A program made the translations under genes and the position numbers. 64,000 nucleotides of DNA from Saccharum officinarum (Eukaryota; Streptophyta; Magnoliopsida; Poales; Poaceae), in NCBI GenBank assembly GCA_020631735.1, contig CM036201.1:71505253-71569252 (forward strand). The letters are read 5' to 3'. Shown here piece by piece: positions 1 to 10,913 of this stretch. Positions within the stretch are counted from its first letter, which is position 1; every line of letters starts with the position of its first letter. The notes beneath the pieces are model-generated. The model worked only from the letters and a program-made list of their open reading frames with translations, was not told the DNA's origin and did not search any database.

Positions 1-207
1 CTTAAGGAGTGGAATATCCCCAAGGATTTAGCTATGGACAGGAGCGCTTGGAGATTAGCAATCAACGTGCCTGAACCGTGACATCTTTTGTCTTGTGCCC
101 TTTATGTCCCTTTATGTGTCTCTCTGTTTCTCGTCTCTTTTGGGTTTCATCTCTAGCCTACCCCAACTTGCTTGGGACAAAAGGCTATGTTGTTGTTGTT
201 GTTGTTG
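1..207 (+). mobile_element. 3' end of a LINE (non-LTR retrotransposon)
   Basis: Frame 1 from base 1 reads as the C-terminal 26 residues of a plant LINE reverse-transcriptase polyprotein (…EWNIPKDLAMDRSAWRLAI…) and stops at TGA 79-81. A 3' untranslated part follows, with the CCCAACTTGCTTGGGAC hairpin typical of grass LINE tails, and it ends in a run of GTT units at about 188-207. The element continues left of the window, so only its tail is visible. The ending phrase, the hairpin and the trinucleotide tail together make the call firm. Confidence 0.8.
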
Positions 208-639
208 TGTACTTGTTTTTTAATTTAAATTTAATATGATGTATCCTAGTACAACCAACCAAACAAACACTGTACTCAACCTGGTTCTTTAGACTGAATG
301 AACCAAACAACAGGCAAGCGCTTGCATTTGTTGAGCCTATCTGTGGCACATGCGAGTCACGCGGAGGAAACCATGACACGCTATATACTGCTCCCTCCAT
401 CCAAAAATAATAATACAATTGAAATTATCTTGAGTTTGATCAATCATATAAAAAATATAAATAGTATCTACGATATTTATAAATAAGTATATTTAAATTA
501 TATATGAAAATATATTTTCATAATGCACATACTTAGTGTCGTAATAAGTATTAATGCTATTACGATAAACTAGCAAAGATACTCGTACATTGTAATGGGA
601 CGTTTAAATTGTTGTGTAGTACTGTAGTTACCAGGACAG
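208..639. other. AT-rich spacer with a Stowaway MITE remnant
   Basis: No gene is seen. A Stowaway-type end (CTCCCTCCATCC) starts at 391 and AT-rich filler runs to about 600; the opposite end is decayed. A related decayed copy lies at about 27715-27850, which is part of the evidence that this flank is duplicated. Confidence 0.5.
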
Positions 640-1567
640 ATAGCTAGAATTATATACATTCTTTTAGGACGGATATGGAATACTCTGAAAGGATAAGAAG
701 ATTGACATCATGAGTAATGTCCCCGGATAGTACGAACCACCACCGCCACGGAGGAAATAAAGAGGCTGCTTGTTGTTCGAGCAGCATGCACCACTCGTTT
801 TTTTTTTTTTTTGTAATCCGAGACCGGGACCCTGAATAATCTTGGCGGCTAGCTAGCAGTTGCACTGGTAATTGGTTAGAGAAGAAACAAACTTATGTCT
901 ATTTATTTCCACATCTCGCTGCGGTCGTCGTCAGTCATCACGTCGCCGGCCGTCCGGCCTTGATCAATCATGGCAGCCCAGCCGGTTTATTATTCGGGTA
1001 TGTCCAGCTCGAGAATACGATACGTACTACAGGAGGCCAAGTCCCTAGACAGGAATATTGCATTATCTCGTTTGACGCCGCTGATCGTCATGATCATCGT
1101 TTTGATACGCAGCATCCATGATTGCATCTCTTTCTTCTTGCGGACTGCTGGATCAGAGCCCCATGACCAAAAATATAGCCCGCGCGCTTGCATGCATGTG
1201 TGGCTCGGCTAGTTAAGTTTCAGCGCTCGCGGACGTCACGAGTGAGCCCCACACACGACGATCGAGCCCGCGCGCTTGCTTTGCTTGGGTGGAGATGTAA
1301 GCATCGTAGAACAAATCCGGCGCGGCGGCACACACGTGGACGCGCGGCGCACCACCCGCCCGCCTGCTCGCGGACTCACGCTGAGATCACAATTCACATC
1401 CACATTACGCGCGACGCGATCCGCCGTGGCCCCCGTGCCCGTCCCGCTCCCGCCGCCCGCAGCGGACAATCGCGAGTCGCGACGACGCCACACCCACACC
1501 ACCATCGGAACCGTTGACCTGCGGGCTCCGGCACACGCCGCCGCCCGCGACAGGCCAAAGCGCCGAG
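640..1567. repeat. Segmental duplication unit 1, non-coding blocks a and c
   Basis: This stretch aligns by eye with 27990-28790 (block a) and 29150-29580 (block c) of unit 3; block c also aligns with 18903-19190 of unit 2. Shared landmarks include GCTGCGGTCGTCGTC, GGTATGTCCAGCTCGAGAAT and GGCGCACCACC. The intervening block b, with its CGATC pentamer run, is missing here between about 1175 and 1200. It holds short open frames starting at a conserved ATGGCAGCC, but they do not keep a common frame between copies, so I do not call a gene. It may be the promoter or 5' region of a lost gene. Confidence 0.7.
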
Positions 1568-2195
1568 CCGTTACACATAAGCTGACCCAAGACCTATCGG
1601 CTACTGGAGTGCCGATAGGTGCCCGTCCACCGCCAAGGCCCTAGAACATGCTGACTCATATAGCAAAGTGGGTCATATCAGCCCGATATCGGTGCCAACA
1701 GATCCCTATCGGCTGTCCACCAGCCGACAAGGCCCCGGAGCGGGCTAGCTCGTACGACAAAGTGGGTCATATCAGCCCGATAGTCCTATCGGCCGCGCAG
1801 TTTCACATAGTTTTTTCAATGAGTATTCACTTCAACACTGCATGCTACATAGCCTTTTCACATACTTTTTACATCGACCTAAATAGCCCACCTCCATGGC
1901 ACTTGCTATATATCGACGACTCCATGGTATAAAGTTAGTTTTCTTCCTGGTGATGGTTTTGCTCAAAAAAGAGCTCATATCGGGTCATAAGGGCGCGACC
2001 GACAGCCCTATCGCCCTTCCCAAAGCCGATAGGGTCTGTCGACCCTCTAGCTGCCGACAGGTCGGCGTCTGCCGCCACGTCAACCCTATCGGCTGCTGAG
2101 GTGCCGACATGAGACCTGTCGACCGTCCAGAGACCGACAAGATCCCTATCAGCTTCCCAGTGGCCGGCAGATGCAATATCACACTTTTTGTATAA
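1568..2195. repeat. Cluster of CCTATCGG/CCGACAGG repeats
   Basis: About a dozen short motifs of the types CCTATCGGC, CCGATAGG and CCGACAGG occur in both orientations, most at 1596-1620, 1690-1730 and 2005-2160. A perfect 25-bp direct repeat (starting CAAAGTGGGTCATATC) occurs near 1665 and 1759. Unit 1 leaves alignment with units 2 and 3 at 1567, so this is probably an inserted element. Dense motifs in both orientations recall the subterminal regions of CACTA transposons, but no CACTA end was found. Confidence 0.45.
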
Positions 2196-2676
2196 CAACT
2201 TCTAGATTTGCAATTAAGCATTAAAAAATATTATTTAAAAAAATTTCCAATACATACATAGAAAACCTGACTCCTAGAAGTCCAAACATCTGATGCGCAT
2301 CTTCAGATATATACACAGCTCAAAATATTTCTGTCATGTAGAGTGAGTTTGCAAGAAAGATTCGAATTGTATAATATATTTGAGAAAGAATCAAACGATT
2401 AAAAAAAAACAGACAAACATACAGATTTTCATTGTGAACTTTGTGACACAAATATGCAAAGACATGCAATCCGAATAAGACACAATAAGGACTTCACTTG
2501 CGAAATTGTTGATAGGATAATAAATAGTATGCATGATAGTAACGTAATAGTAGCTGACACTTACAAACAGAAAATTTAAGCACTTTTAAATAGATTTAGA
2601 TAGCATTTGCCGAACCTAACATTCCATAAAGCTAGGACTATAGTCATAGGCTAGCATGTATACATGCATGCTGCTT
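2196..2676. other. 3' flank of the MATH-BTB pseudogene
   Basis: This is AT-rich sequence without a gene. It aligns with 23880-24286, the 3' flank of the intact MATH-BTB copy (shared CTCCTAGAAGTC and a CTCAAAAT…TTTCTGTCAT stretch). The duplication therefore covers downstream sequence as well as the coding region. Confidence 0.55.
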
Positions 2677-3681
2677 CTATGCTCCAACCTTCAACTTCAG
2701 CTCATCAACAATCGATGGGAATTGTAGCGCCAGCTGAAAGAAACCATCTGTCAACAAAGCCTTTGCCTTGAAGTCCTTCCCCTCCCCGAAGAAATCAATG
2801 CAATTCTTTTTAAGCTCTGGACGGTTGTATGTTTCGGCACAGATCAAAATAGTGGCAACTGTATCCACTGATACAGTATCCCACAGCTTGCTCGCACACA
2901 AAAGCTTTAGGCGGTCCAACGCGAACCGGTCTGCTGCAGCGAGCAAATGCTGCAACATCTCATCAGGGGAGCCCCGAGCTCAGCATCCGCCGGACAAGCA
3001 TCAGTGTACATGAAGCGGAGCATGACTTTGAACGTTGCCGGCGCAATGTCATGCAAGGTGATGGATGACATGTTGGCTTCCGCCATAGAGCCCAGGAGCT
3101 GCGCCTTGAAGACCGGCGAGCGGGCGCAAGCACAGCCCGGTGAGCAGGGAACTTCTCGGCGTCGACGATGAATGAGACATCAGAGCCGTCCGTACAGTCC
3201 AGCAAGAGGGCGAGATGGCTCCCAATGTCAGAAGGTGGCACGTCGATGGGATTGTCGCGCACAACTTTGACTGCTCCCACAATGATGAACGAGCCATTCA
3301 GCACGTAGAGTGACTCAAGGACGCTTCGCTCCACAAAATAAGAGAAACCCCAGTCGTTGAGTGTGCTGCCATTCTTTGGTGGGTAAAGGTGCACTGCCCT
3401 ATTCCTATGCGACAGAGATAGAGCACCGTCTCTGCCCATCACGGAGGCCTCGAAGATAGCTTGGACCTTGTTATTGGATTTGAGCTCGAGGAAGAGAGAT
3501 ACGTAGTCACCCTTGTCCTCTATACTATTCCCACGTGGGTAGCAGTTGATCCTCCAGAGGTGCCCCCAGCAGAGATGTCCCCGGAGCTAACAAACTGCCC
3601 GATGGCTACCTTCTCCGTCTCCGAATAGTTGAGTTTGAATTGATGGGTGAAACTGCAGGAATCCAAAATGCTGGCACTCAT
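2677..3681 (-). pseudogene. MATH-BTB domain protein, frameshifted pseudogene
   Basis: This is a paralogue of the intact gene at 24287-25294. Translation begins at the equivalent ATG (3679-3681), and MATH, BTB and C-terminal parts are all recognisable, but in different frames. Compared with the intact copy it lacks single bases at about 3572 (early MATH), about 3125 (BTB, in the stretch before the AHRAV motif) and about 2975 (after the BTB core). The last 93 residues (2677-2958) remain open. MATH-BTB proteins act as substrate adaptors for CUL3 ubiquitin ligases; this copy cannot make a full adaptor. Loss probably followed duplication, since the coding region is otherwise similar throughout. 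Small families of such paralogues are common in grasses, where MATH-BTB genes have expanded. Confidence 0.85.
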
Positions 3682-4163
3682 GTTTACAGTAGCTGGACGG
3701 GGACGCAGGTAGAGGAGTGTAGGACACTACTGCATCTCAGTGTATGTACAGTGCTACTATTACGGTCATCTGTGGGTGTACAGACGAAGCATGGCCGACG
3801 CTTAGAGCTCCGAGCAGCCGAGCAGTGACGAAGGAAGTAGGGGAGGAGATGGATCGTCCCCTGAGTGTAGGGACTATGGTGGCCTGGCCGGCGGGAACGA
3901 AATTTGGGCGCGGGCCAAATTTGGCTCAAGAAATTTAATCGGTATGTTTTTTTATATATTGTCAAAAAATACGAAATGTTTGGTTTTTCTTTTTTGCAAG
4001 ATTTCGCCAAAATTGCAAACCCTTCGGTACCCAACAGAAACTACAAAATTGCATAGATATATCTGTCTATTTCAACATCGGATTTTTAAAAGCCACCATC
4101 CAAAGCTAGGGAAATACCTAAACATCTAGGATGAACTAGACGGCTTTTAATAAGAAGGAAATA
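3682..4163. other. 5' flank of the MATH-BTB pseudogene
   Basis: The first ~180 bp and the last ~200 bp align with the upstream region of the intact gene (25295-25490 and 25960-26220). The middle of the unit 2 flank, a GC-rich block at about 25500-25900, is absent here. No independent gene is seen. Confidence 0.55.
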
Positions 4164-5743
4164 CTCCATCTGTTTCATAATATAATGGTAAGCACATTTT
4201 GTAAAATCTATACCTACCTAATAATAAATTGGCAAAATTTCAGGCTCTTTTTTCGCCCATCCATTTGTTTGATCCATCTCCCTCTAACCATCGGACGATG
4301 GAGAGTTTCTTCCGTCCAGACCTATATATATATAATTCGTGCTCATACGAGTTAGAATAGTTCTCGTGTAGAGCGATACGGAGTCCGATCCGGATAGATA
4401 GGAATTCTAATCTAAATAGATCTCTTCAATCATGAATAGCGCGATACGGAGTCCGATTCTAAAACGTATTGGATCGTGTACGTGACTCAGACTCATAAGT
4501 CATGCTCACATGTGTCGTCTACTCTTTTCCGATCCCAATACGTTGTCCGTCTTTCCCACACATATAAATCTAGAGTGTCCATATTCTAATAAAAAAAGAT
4601 AGTACATAATAATTCTAACCATGAAAAGAAGAGTTTTGTTTTGGTCTATTTTTGTTTTTATATTAAGGATATTCCTGTTTTGTTTTTTGCGTGGCTGAAA
4701 TTTCGTCCTAGCACGTTTGGAATACGTTCCAATTTTTTTTGAAACTAATACGTTCCAATTTTTATGAGACTATGTCCGTCTCAGCATCCGCTTTCCTCCC
4801 CGCATCTATTTTTTTTAGTTTTCGTTTCCCGTCTCTTACCGTGTACTTTTTTCTCGATATTTTATTCCAAACCGCTTTTATTTTTTACCAGAATACCCTT
4901 TACCTTAGTTCGTCAAGAGGCCTTCTTTTTTACCCATCGTTTCTTTCCTGTTTTTATGTACGCACGTTTTGTTTTTTTATCTTCTTTTTTTATAGGATGC
5001 TTTTCCAGCAACTTCAAAGTTCTTATCTTTTTTTTATGTTTTTATGTGTTTATTATTTATTACCTATAATATTATATATATAGCTGAGCTCTATCTCCAG
5101 ATAAGATCACGACTAGATGATATATTACTCGGTATCTCACGACGGCCAGCCGGCGGCGCCCGATTGCAGTGCAACCCCAGTTCACGCGCAAGGGGACGAG
5201 ACTGCGTGGAAGGACATACAGACGTGTGCCCTGGGCGCCGGCTCTGGCCAGGCTAGATGCGTGCACGTCAGCAGTACACGGAGCTTGAGGAGCTCCGGGC
5301 TTAGAAGTTAGAAGACTATCTCCACAAGCAGAGGCATCGGAGGGACACGACATCGCCAGGGGAAGCTTCTAACCTAAAGACAGAGAAGAGTTGGAGGCAG
5401 CCTTTGTATGACGCCGATCTATCAAGGAGAGAGGTCGAGCGGCCAACTCGCAGCATGCGCTCGCGCCGCCCACTCCAGGAACGGAAGGAGGCGGACTAAG
5501 AAGGCAGCTGTCGCTGCTGCTACAGTGCAGCGTAAGGAACAGAAGGATGCGGACAATGAAGGCAACCACCGCAATAGTGCGGCGCAGCGGTGCTAGGAGA
5601 TCTAGAGACACAAGATACGCGCACGCGGCGGAGATGGTGATCAGGCCTTCTGTGCCGAGAAGCTAGCAGCGGTAGCCCCTCAGCATCACGACGCAATGAA
5701 ACAGAGGACGTAACATCATCTAAGCAGTCGCAGAAGACATGTC

Positions 5744-7880
5744 TGAAAGTCCCTAGTTTGGTTTTGGCTAATTGATGAAATCTAGGATTAACCTTTGTAT
5801 CTAAGTGGATGATTTAAATAAAGATGGTCATTGAATATGAGACATGACATTGACTCATGTGACCAAGATGATGAAGACCAAGATGATGCTTGGCTCGATG
5901 GACTGGTTGTGAAAGTGAAGGGCAAGTCGAGGCTTCGAAGCGAAGGACCATGCGATGGTGAAGCTTGAGCAAGACTTGACGCCGACGGACCGATGCAACG
6001 GTGAAGAGCAAGTGAAGTCAAGATCGATGGATCGAGATGGTCATGTGATGATATGAAGTGGATCATATCTTTTAGAAAAACAAAATGGGCTCAAGGCAAA
6101 GGTATAACCATAAGACCATTTTATTTTGCACTCAAGACACCACAGAGGGTGTGAGTAGTTTAGGATCGATAACCGAACTATTAAGAGGGGAAGTCTTATC
6201 GGTTACTCGACGTACGGGTGCCACTAGGTGAATTCATGAAGTGCATTGCATGTAGGGCCTAGTGAGCTAACTGAAAAACCTTCGGTAAAATAATTGTGAA
6301 AATACTAACACACGTGTATAAAGTGGTGAACACTTGTTGGTGTTGGCACATTTTGCGAAGGCGGTGAAGTTTGAGCGGTAGAGGGGTTTGGGTTTCTCTC
6401 TCCCTCCCGCCGAGCTTGCGCGGCGGGATTCAGGCATTTTCGAGGAGTTGAAATGCCTATTTTCCACTACGCCGGAAGTCAGAAAAGAAACGGAGGCGAA
6501 CGGAGGTCACTCGCGGGACCGGCGCGTCCGGTCGGACACCCAGAAGTGTGGCGCGTGGCGTAAAGCTGATCGGACGCGCAGCGCGTCCGGTCACACGCGA
6601 TCGAACGAGTCCGGTCGCGATGGTTGCTTACTAGACTCTAACCGGACGCTGGCACTGTCGCGTCCGGTCGTTGCCTGGAGCGCGTCCGGTCGATGCTTCG
6701 CGGGCGCGTGGTGCTGTGCGATCGGCGCGTCCGGTCGTTTGAGCGGCGCGTCCGGTCGATTACGTTTGGCCATTGGCGCGCAGTGACCGTTGAAGGATCG
6801 AGCGGTCACAGTTGAATTCGGGAGAATACGTGGACGGCGCAGGGCGATCGGACGCGGTGCAGCGCGTCCGGTCAGTTTCGACCGGCGCGTCCGGTCATCC
6901 CGAAAAGCACCCAGTGAAGGGGTACAACGGCTCTATTCGTTTGGGATGCTTATAAATACTTGTTGGCCAGCCCTTTGGGAGGTCTCTTGACATTTCTAAC
7001 ACTCTTGTGCATCCTTTGAGCTAGAGCTTCTCCCTCCCACTCATCTCTCTTGCTTGATTGTAGATCAAAAGTGAGATTGAGTGATCCCAAAGTGCATTGC
7101 ATAGCTTGAGAATATCTAGTGACACTTGTGGGTGGTTTAGCCGGTGGATTTCTTGTTACTCTTGGAGAGTACCGCTTCTAACCGGCTTGGAGATTGTTGG
7201 AGGCGTTGGCAAGAGAAGGAGATTGTTCTTGGCCACCTCCGGTCGATTGTAAAAAATTCTTGTGCTTTCCTCGACGGAGTGCCAAAAGCAACTCTATTAC
7301 ATTGCGCGTGTCATTGAGTTACCTCACTTGAGAGTGGTGTCTTGCGGTGCCTTGCGGGGCGTGCCTTGAGGGGCAAGTGACTTGAGGGTCACACCGAGAA
7401 ACCATCTAAGTGTTGGTCGACACAACCGGTGACGTAGCTTGTCGGTGCACAAGTGAACACCGGGTGAACAAAAATATTGTGTCTCTTGTCTCCTGGTGAT
7501 TGGTCTTTATATTGTGTTGTTGTCAATATTGATTGATTGTATATCATCTTGGTGATTGGCAACATCTTCACTCCACCGTCGGTATAAGATTCACAATCCT
7601 CTCTCTTGATTTACATTTACTAGATTATCTTGTGTAGCTCTAGTGGTAGCCTTTGCTAGTAGCTGTTAGCTTGCTCACTAGTGTAAGTTTAGTGACTTAG
7701 CCCTTGTGTGAACTAGAGATCATAATCTACTAGACTTGTGGATAAGAGGCTTGCATCACAACCGTAGACTAAGCAAAACTCGCTTTACGCCGTTTGTTAT
7801 TCTAACAAGTTTGCTTAGTGGCTTGTGTAGGAATTTTTTATAGACTATTCGCCCCCTCTCTAGCCATCTAGGACCTTATA
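5744..7880 (+). mobile_element. Solo LTR, probably Ty3/gypsy class
   Basis: A 2137-bp unit begins TGAAAGTCCCTAGTTTGG and ends CCCCCTCTCTAGCC…GACCTTATA. It is flanked on both sides by the same 5 bp, ATGTC (5739-5743 and 7881-7885), the target duplication expected for an LTR retrotransposon. No gag-pol, primer-binding site or second LTR is present, so the element was reduced to one LTR, presumably by LTR-LTR recombination. The last two bases are TA rather than CA, likely a later mutation. Start and end phrases resemble large grass gypsy LTRs; the class is inferred from that resemblance only. Confidence 0.8.
6519..6900 (+). repeat. Spaced CGCGTCCGGTC motif array inside the solo LTR
   Basis: The 11-mer CGCGTCCGGTC occurs eight times at irregular spacing, all in the same orientation, with one further degenerate copy (GAGTCCGGTC). 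Its partial complement, CGGACGCG, also appears twice. Such arrays lie inside LTRs of some grass retrotransposons and may bind a factor or simply reflect slippage. Confidence 0.7.
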
Positions 7881-8861
7881 ATGTCGTCTCGAGGTAGAAA
7901 CATATAGTCGCCGCGCCTGACCGGGGCACACCACGCCGTCATATCCTGTCATGAAGAGTAGAAGACTAACCGTCTCTGCATCCACGACACGTCGGCTGCT
8001 TTGAGGACTGCATTGTGGCCAGGCTTCGCCAGCACGTCCCGGTCGCAATGCCTGCATCCTAGCCGTCTGTGTCCTCGACATAGCCGCGCTGATGACTAAC
8101 AAGCGCGTGAAGATAGGGAGAGAAACGCATCCCTAGGCTCCACCGACCTTTAGCACGGATGCTGCCACGGACGTTCATCTCTGGTCTATAAAAGACGAGG
8201 TTCTGTTGCTGTGCCAAGGGACCATGCTCATTTGGACATGTGCTGAGAAGCAAGGTAGGCGACACATGTCGTGGACTCTGGCCAGCCACGCTCATCGGCA
8301 GCGGCGTTCGTTGCATCGTCTAGAGCCGGCCACACTTATCGGCATGAGATGGCAAGACTGCGTGATGTTGGACCTGGTGACGTCGAGACAAAACAACAGA
8401 TGCCATCAGCAACCTACACCAACAAAGTTGCCCCATTGATAAGGCGAGCCCTGATATCATTGACAATGGCTCCACACCTACACCAACAACATCACTACAC
8501 CGAGCGACATCGGGACAACTATGGACACCATAGCAATGGCTCCTGCACCAAGGATACCGTCGCATCTAGAAGGCGAGTTGGATGCCATCGATAACAGCTC
8601 CACGTCTACATCGACAACACTGTCGCGCCGAGAAGACAAGTTCGAATGTCATTGAGGACGGCTCCGCATCTACATCAAAAATACACGCATTCGGCACTGG
8701 TAAGGCATACGACGCACACCATGTGGCCATCATAAAATACATTATAGCTTTTAAAGTTTATAGAGAGGGTAAAATACAAATAGATATGTAACCTTCTGTC
8801 ATTGCTTTCTATTAATGTTTGATAGCTTTTTTTCTCCCGTTGCAAGGCACGGGCATTTTTT

Positions 8862-10028
8862 TCTATACCTAATAATAAAGAGGCAAAATTTTAGGCTCTT
8901 TTTTTCGTCCATCCATTTGTTTGGTCCGCCTCCTTCTAACTACCGAACGATGGATGATGGAGCGTTCGGACTTGTATATATAATTTGTGCTCATACGAGT
9001 TAGAATAATTCTTGTCTAGCCCAATACGGAGTCCGATTCCAAAATGTATTGGGTTATGTATGTAAACAACTAGAAATTATAATCCAAATACAACTCTCAG
9101 ATCCTGTTTTAAAACATGTATAAGATTTCCTGAATAGAAATTCTATTCGAATCAACCTGAGCGTCCTAGCGTTGTGCGTCCTAACTGGAGCCAAAATGAG
9201 GAACATAAAAGGAAAAGAAAAACTAAAATAAAAAAATCCTGGAAGAAAAACATGGGAAAGACACGAAAAAGGAAAAAATGAAACAAAACCAAAAAAAGAA
9301 CTGAACATTGAAAGGAAAAAAGTAAGCGTGAAAAATAAAAACATGAGAAAATATACACAGAACGAAAAAATAAAAAAAAACAATTGGAACACTGAAGAGA
9401 AAAAAAAAACAATGGAAACGGAGGAAACCGACAACTCTTCGTGGTTTAATTTTGAGTTAAGATAAGATTAGAGTAAGATTTATCTAATATAATCTTAAGT
9501 TAAAATATTGAGTAGTTTGTTATTCAATCCGGTCTAAATTAATATGTCTCTGCATTTTACACATATAGCAGTGCAAACCCTGACGAGTGTCACCACATGT
9601 AAAATAGAGAGATGTCTCTCGTCATAATCATCACAGTACTTTATATATCGGCAACTAATTCCTTGTCGACTTGAATCAACTGTACTTTTATGGGTCCTCG
9701 TCGAAGGAAGCACATAATTCTTATTACTGTAATAATGCATGTATAGTATGAAAATTAGAGCTATGATAAATTTATACGAGTAAATATGTTTATGTTTTGC
9801 AGAAAAAACTTTTAAAATTGTACTTTTGTATACAAAGACGTGATATAATTGATATAGGTTTAATAAAACATTATCATATCATTGGCATCATTAACTTATA
9901 CTATGGATAAAAATAAATTAAGTTTTAAAAGTAAAACATAAATAGATCTATACTGTTACTGTTCTTGTTTCCTATGAATATTCGATTGCTTATTTTCTCT
10001 CGTTGCAACACACAGGCATGTTTGCTAG
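8862..10028 (+). mobile_element. Helitron-like element B (right part of composite)
   Basis: It begins TCTATACCTAATAATAAAG, homologous to the start of element A for about 200 bp. It ends with a degenerate hairpin (CTCGTTGCAACACACAGG) followed by CTAG at 10025-10028 and then T. That is the canonical Helitron 3' end and insertion context. The interior is A-rich on the plus strand and carries no transposase. Confidence 0.72.
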
Positions 10029-10345
10029 TAAATTAAAATTCTACGGACTTTGAACGACCATTATTCCAATCAGGGGCGGAGCTTAGTGTAGACCAAGTTG
10101 AGCCCCGGACACTCCTGCTCAATGGAATCTTGTCTAAACGATGATTTTTATATTGTTTGGTTAAACTCTACAACTGTTTCAAATTATATACAAGTTCAAT
10201 TAGGATATAAAAAACTTGCATTAACCAACTTTGTATTCGATAGGTCTATAAGATAATATTGATTATTTAGGACGTGACAAAATTGTAAGAAATTAAGAAT
10301 AAAATATATCTGGTATAATGTTTTTTCTTATTCAAATACGGTAAT

Positions 10346-10910
10346 ATTGTGGTGCGGGCATCCAGACAGAAGGACACTGCCTCTAAAGAAAAGTCTCCCA
10401 CTCCGCCTCACACACTCGCTGCAAGCTCCGCTCCCCGTCCTCCACCGCCGGCGTCTATCACCTCCGCTTCCTCCGCCCCACGGCCCTCGCCCACCTGCGC
10501 GATGCTAGGCTCCGCCGATGGAGTCACGCCTCCCGCCCACCCCTACCCTCATTGCCGACGCCGGTGTCCTCATCACCTCCTCCTGCAGCTAGAGACGGCG
10601 AGGGCATCGTGGCCGTGTCGTACTTTGTGCTCGCCTCGAGGCTCCTCGCGTCCCGGTGCCCCAGCAGAAGAAGCTCACGGCGGCCAAGTCTGTGTTGCTC
10701 TTCGCTTTGCCGCCTCCCAGCCCTGATCTACCCACTGAAGAGGTTATCGAGTTTCTTAACGCACCTGACATGGTGGTCGCCGCCCACTAGAGTGTCACGC
10801 CTTGGATGTTGCAAGCGCATGTTTCATGTGTTATCGTGTCTGAAATGTTGCAAGCATATGTTTCAAGTGTTTCGGATATTTCAGAGGTATGTTGCAAGTG
10901 TTTAACCCTA
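10346..10910. repeat. Dispersed repeat with GTTGCAAGTGTTT motifs, copy 1
   Basis: It starts near GGGCATCCAGACAG and ends in repeated GTTGCAAGTGTTT/ATGTTGCAAGCATATG words, the same family as 30340-31440. Open frames in the C-rich half are low-complexity and I do not call them genes. The last 20 bases (AACCCTAGCCCATTTC) match part of repeat S at 12071-12094, marking the junction with the inverted-repeat complex. Confidence 0.5.
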
Positions 10911-10913
10911 GCC

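Larger units (their letters stand above)
4207..8861 (+). mobile_element. Helitron-like element A (left part of composite)
   Basis: It begins with TCTATACCTACC directly after an A, as Helitron 5' ends do. Near its right end is CCCGTTGCAAGGCACGGG (8836-8853), a short stem with GC-rich arms followed by a T run, like grass Helitron 3' hairpins, but the final CTAG is missing where element B begins. No Rep/helicase coding is present, so it is non-autonomous. Inside are GC-rich segments (about 5085-5738 and 7886-8700) that could be captured host sequence; I could not recognise a source gene. A solo LTR occupies 5744-7880. Confidence 0.7.
4164..10338. mobile_element. Stowaway-like MITE split by a Helitron insertion
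   Basis: The left end (TA then CTCCATCTGTTTCATAAT) lies at 4164-4206 and the remainder resumes at 10029. The same MITE is whole at 26223-26625 in unit 2. Here it is interrupted by 4207-10028, and its right terminal repeat is lost at about 10338, where sequence switches to another repeat. Confidence 0.7.

Noticed and set aside
6388..6990. Open frames within the CGCGTCCGGTC array as a coding repeat protein
   Set aside because: They lie inside an LTR with target duplications on both sides, and the motif spacing is not a multiple of three.
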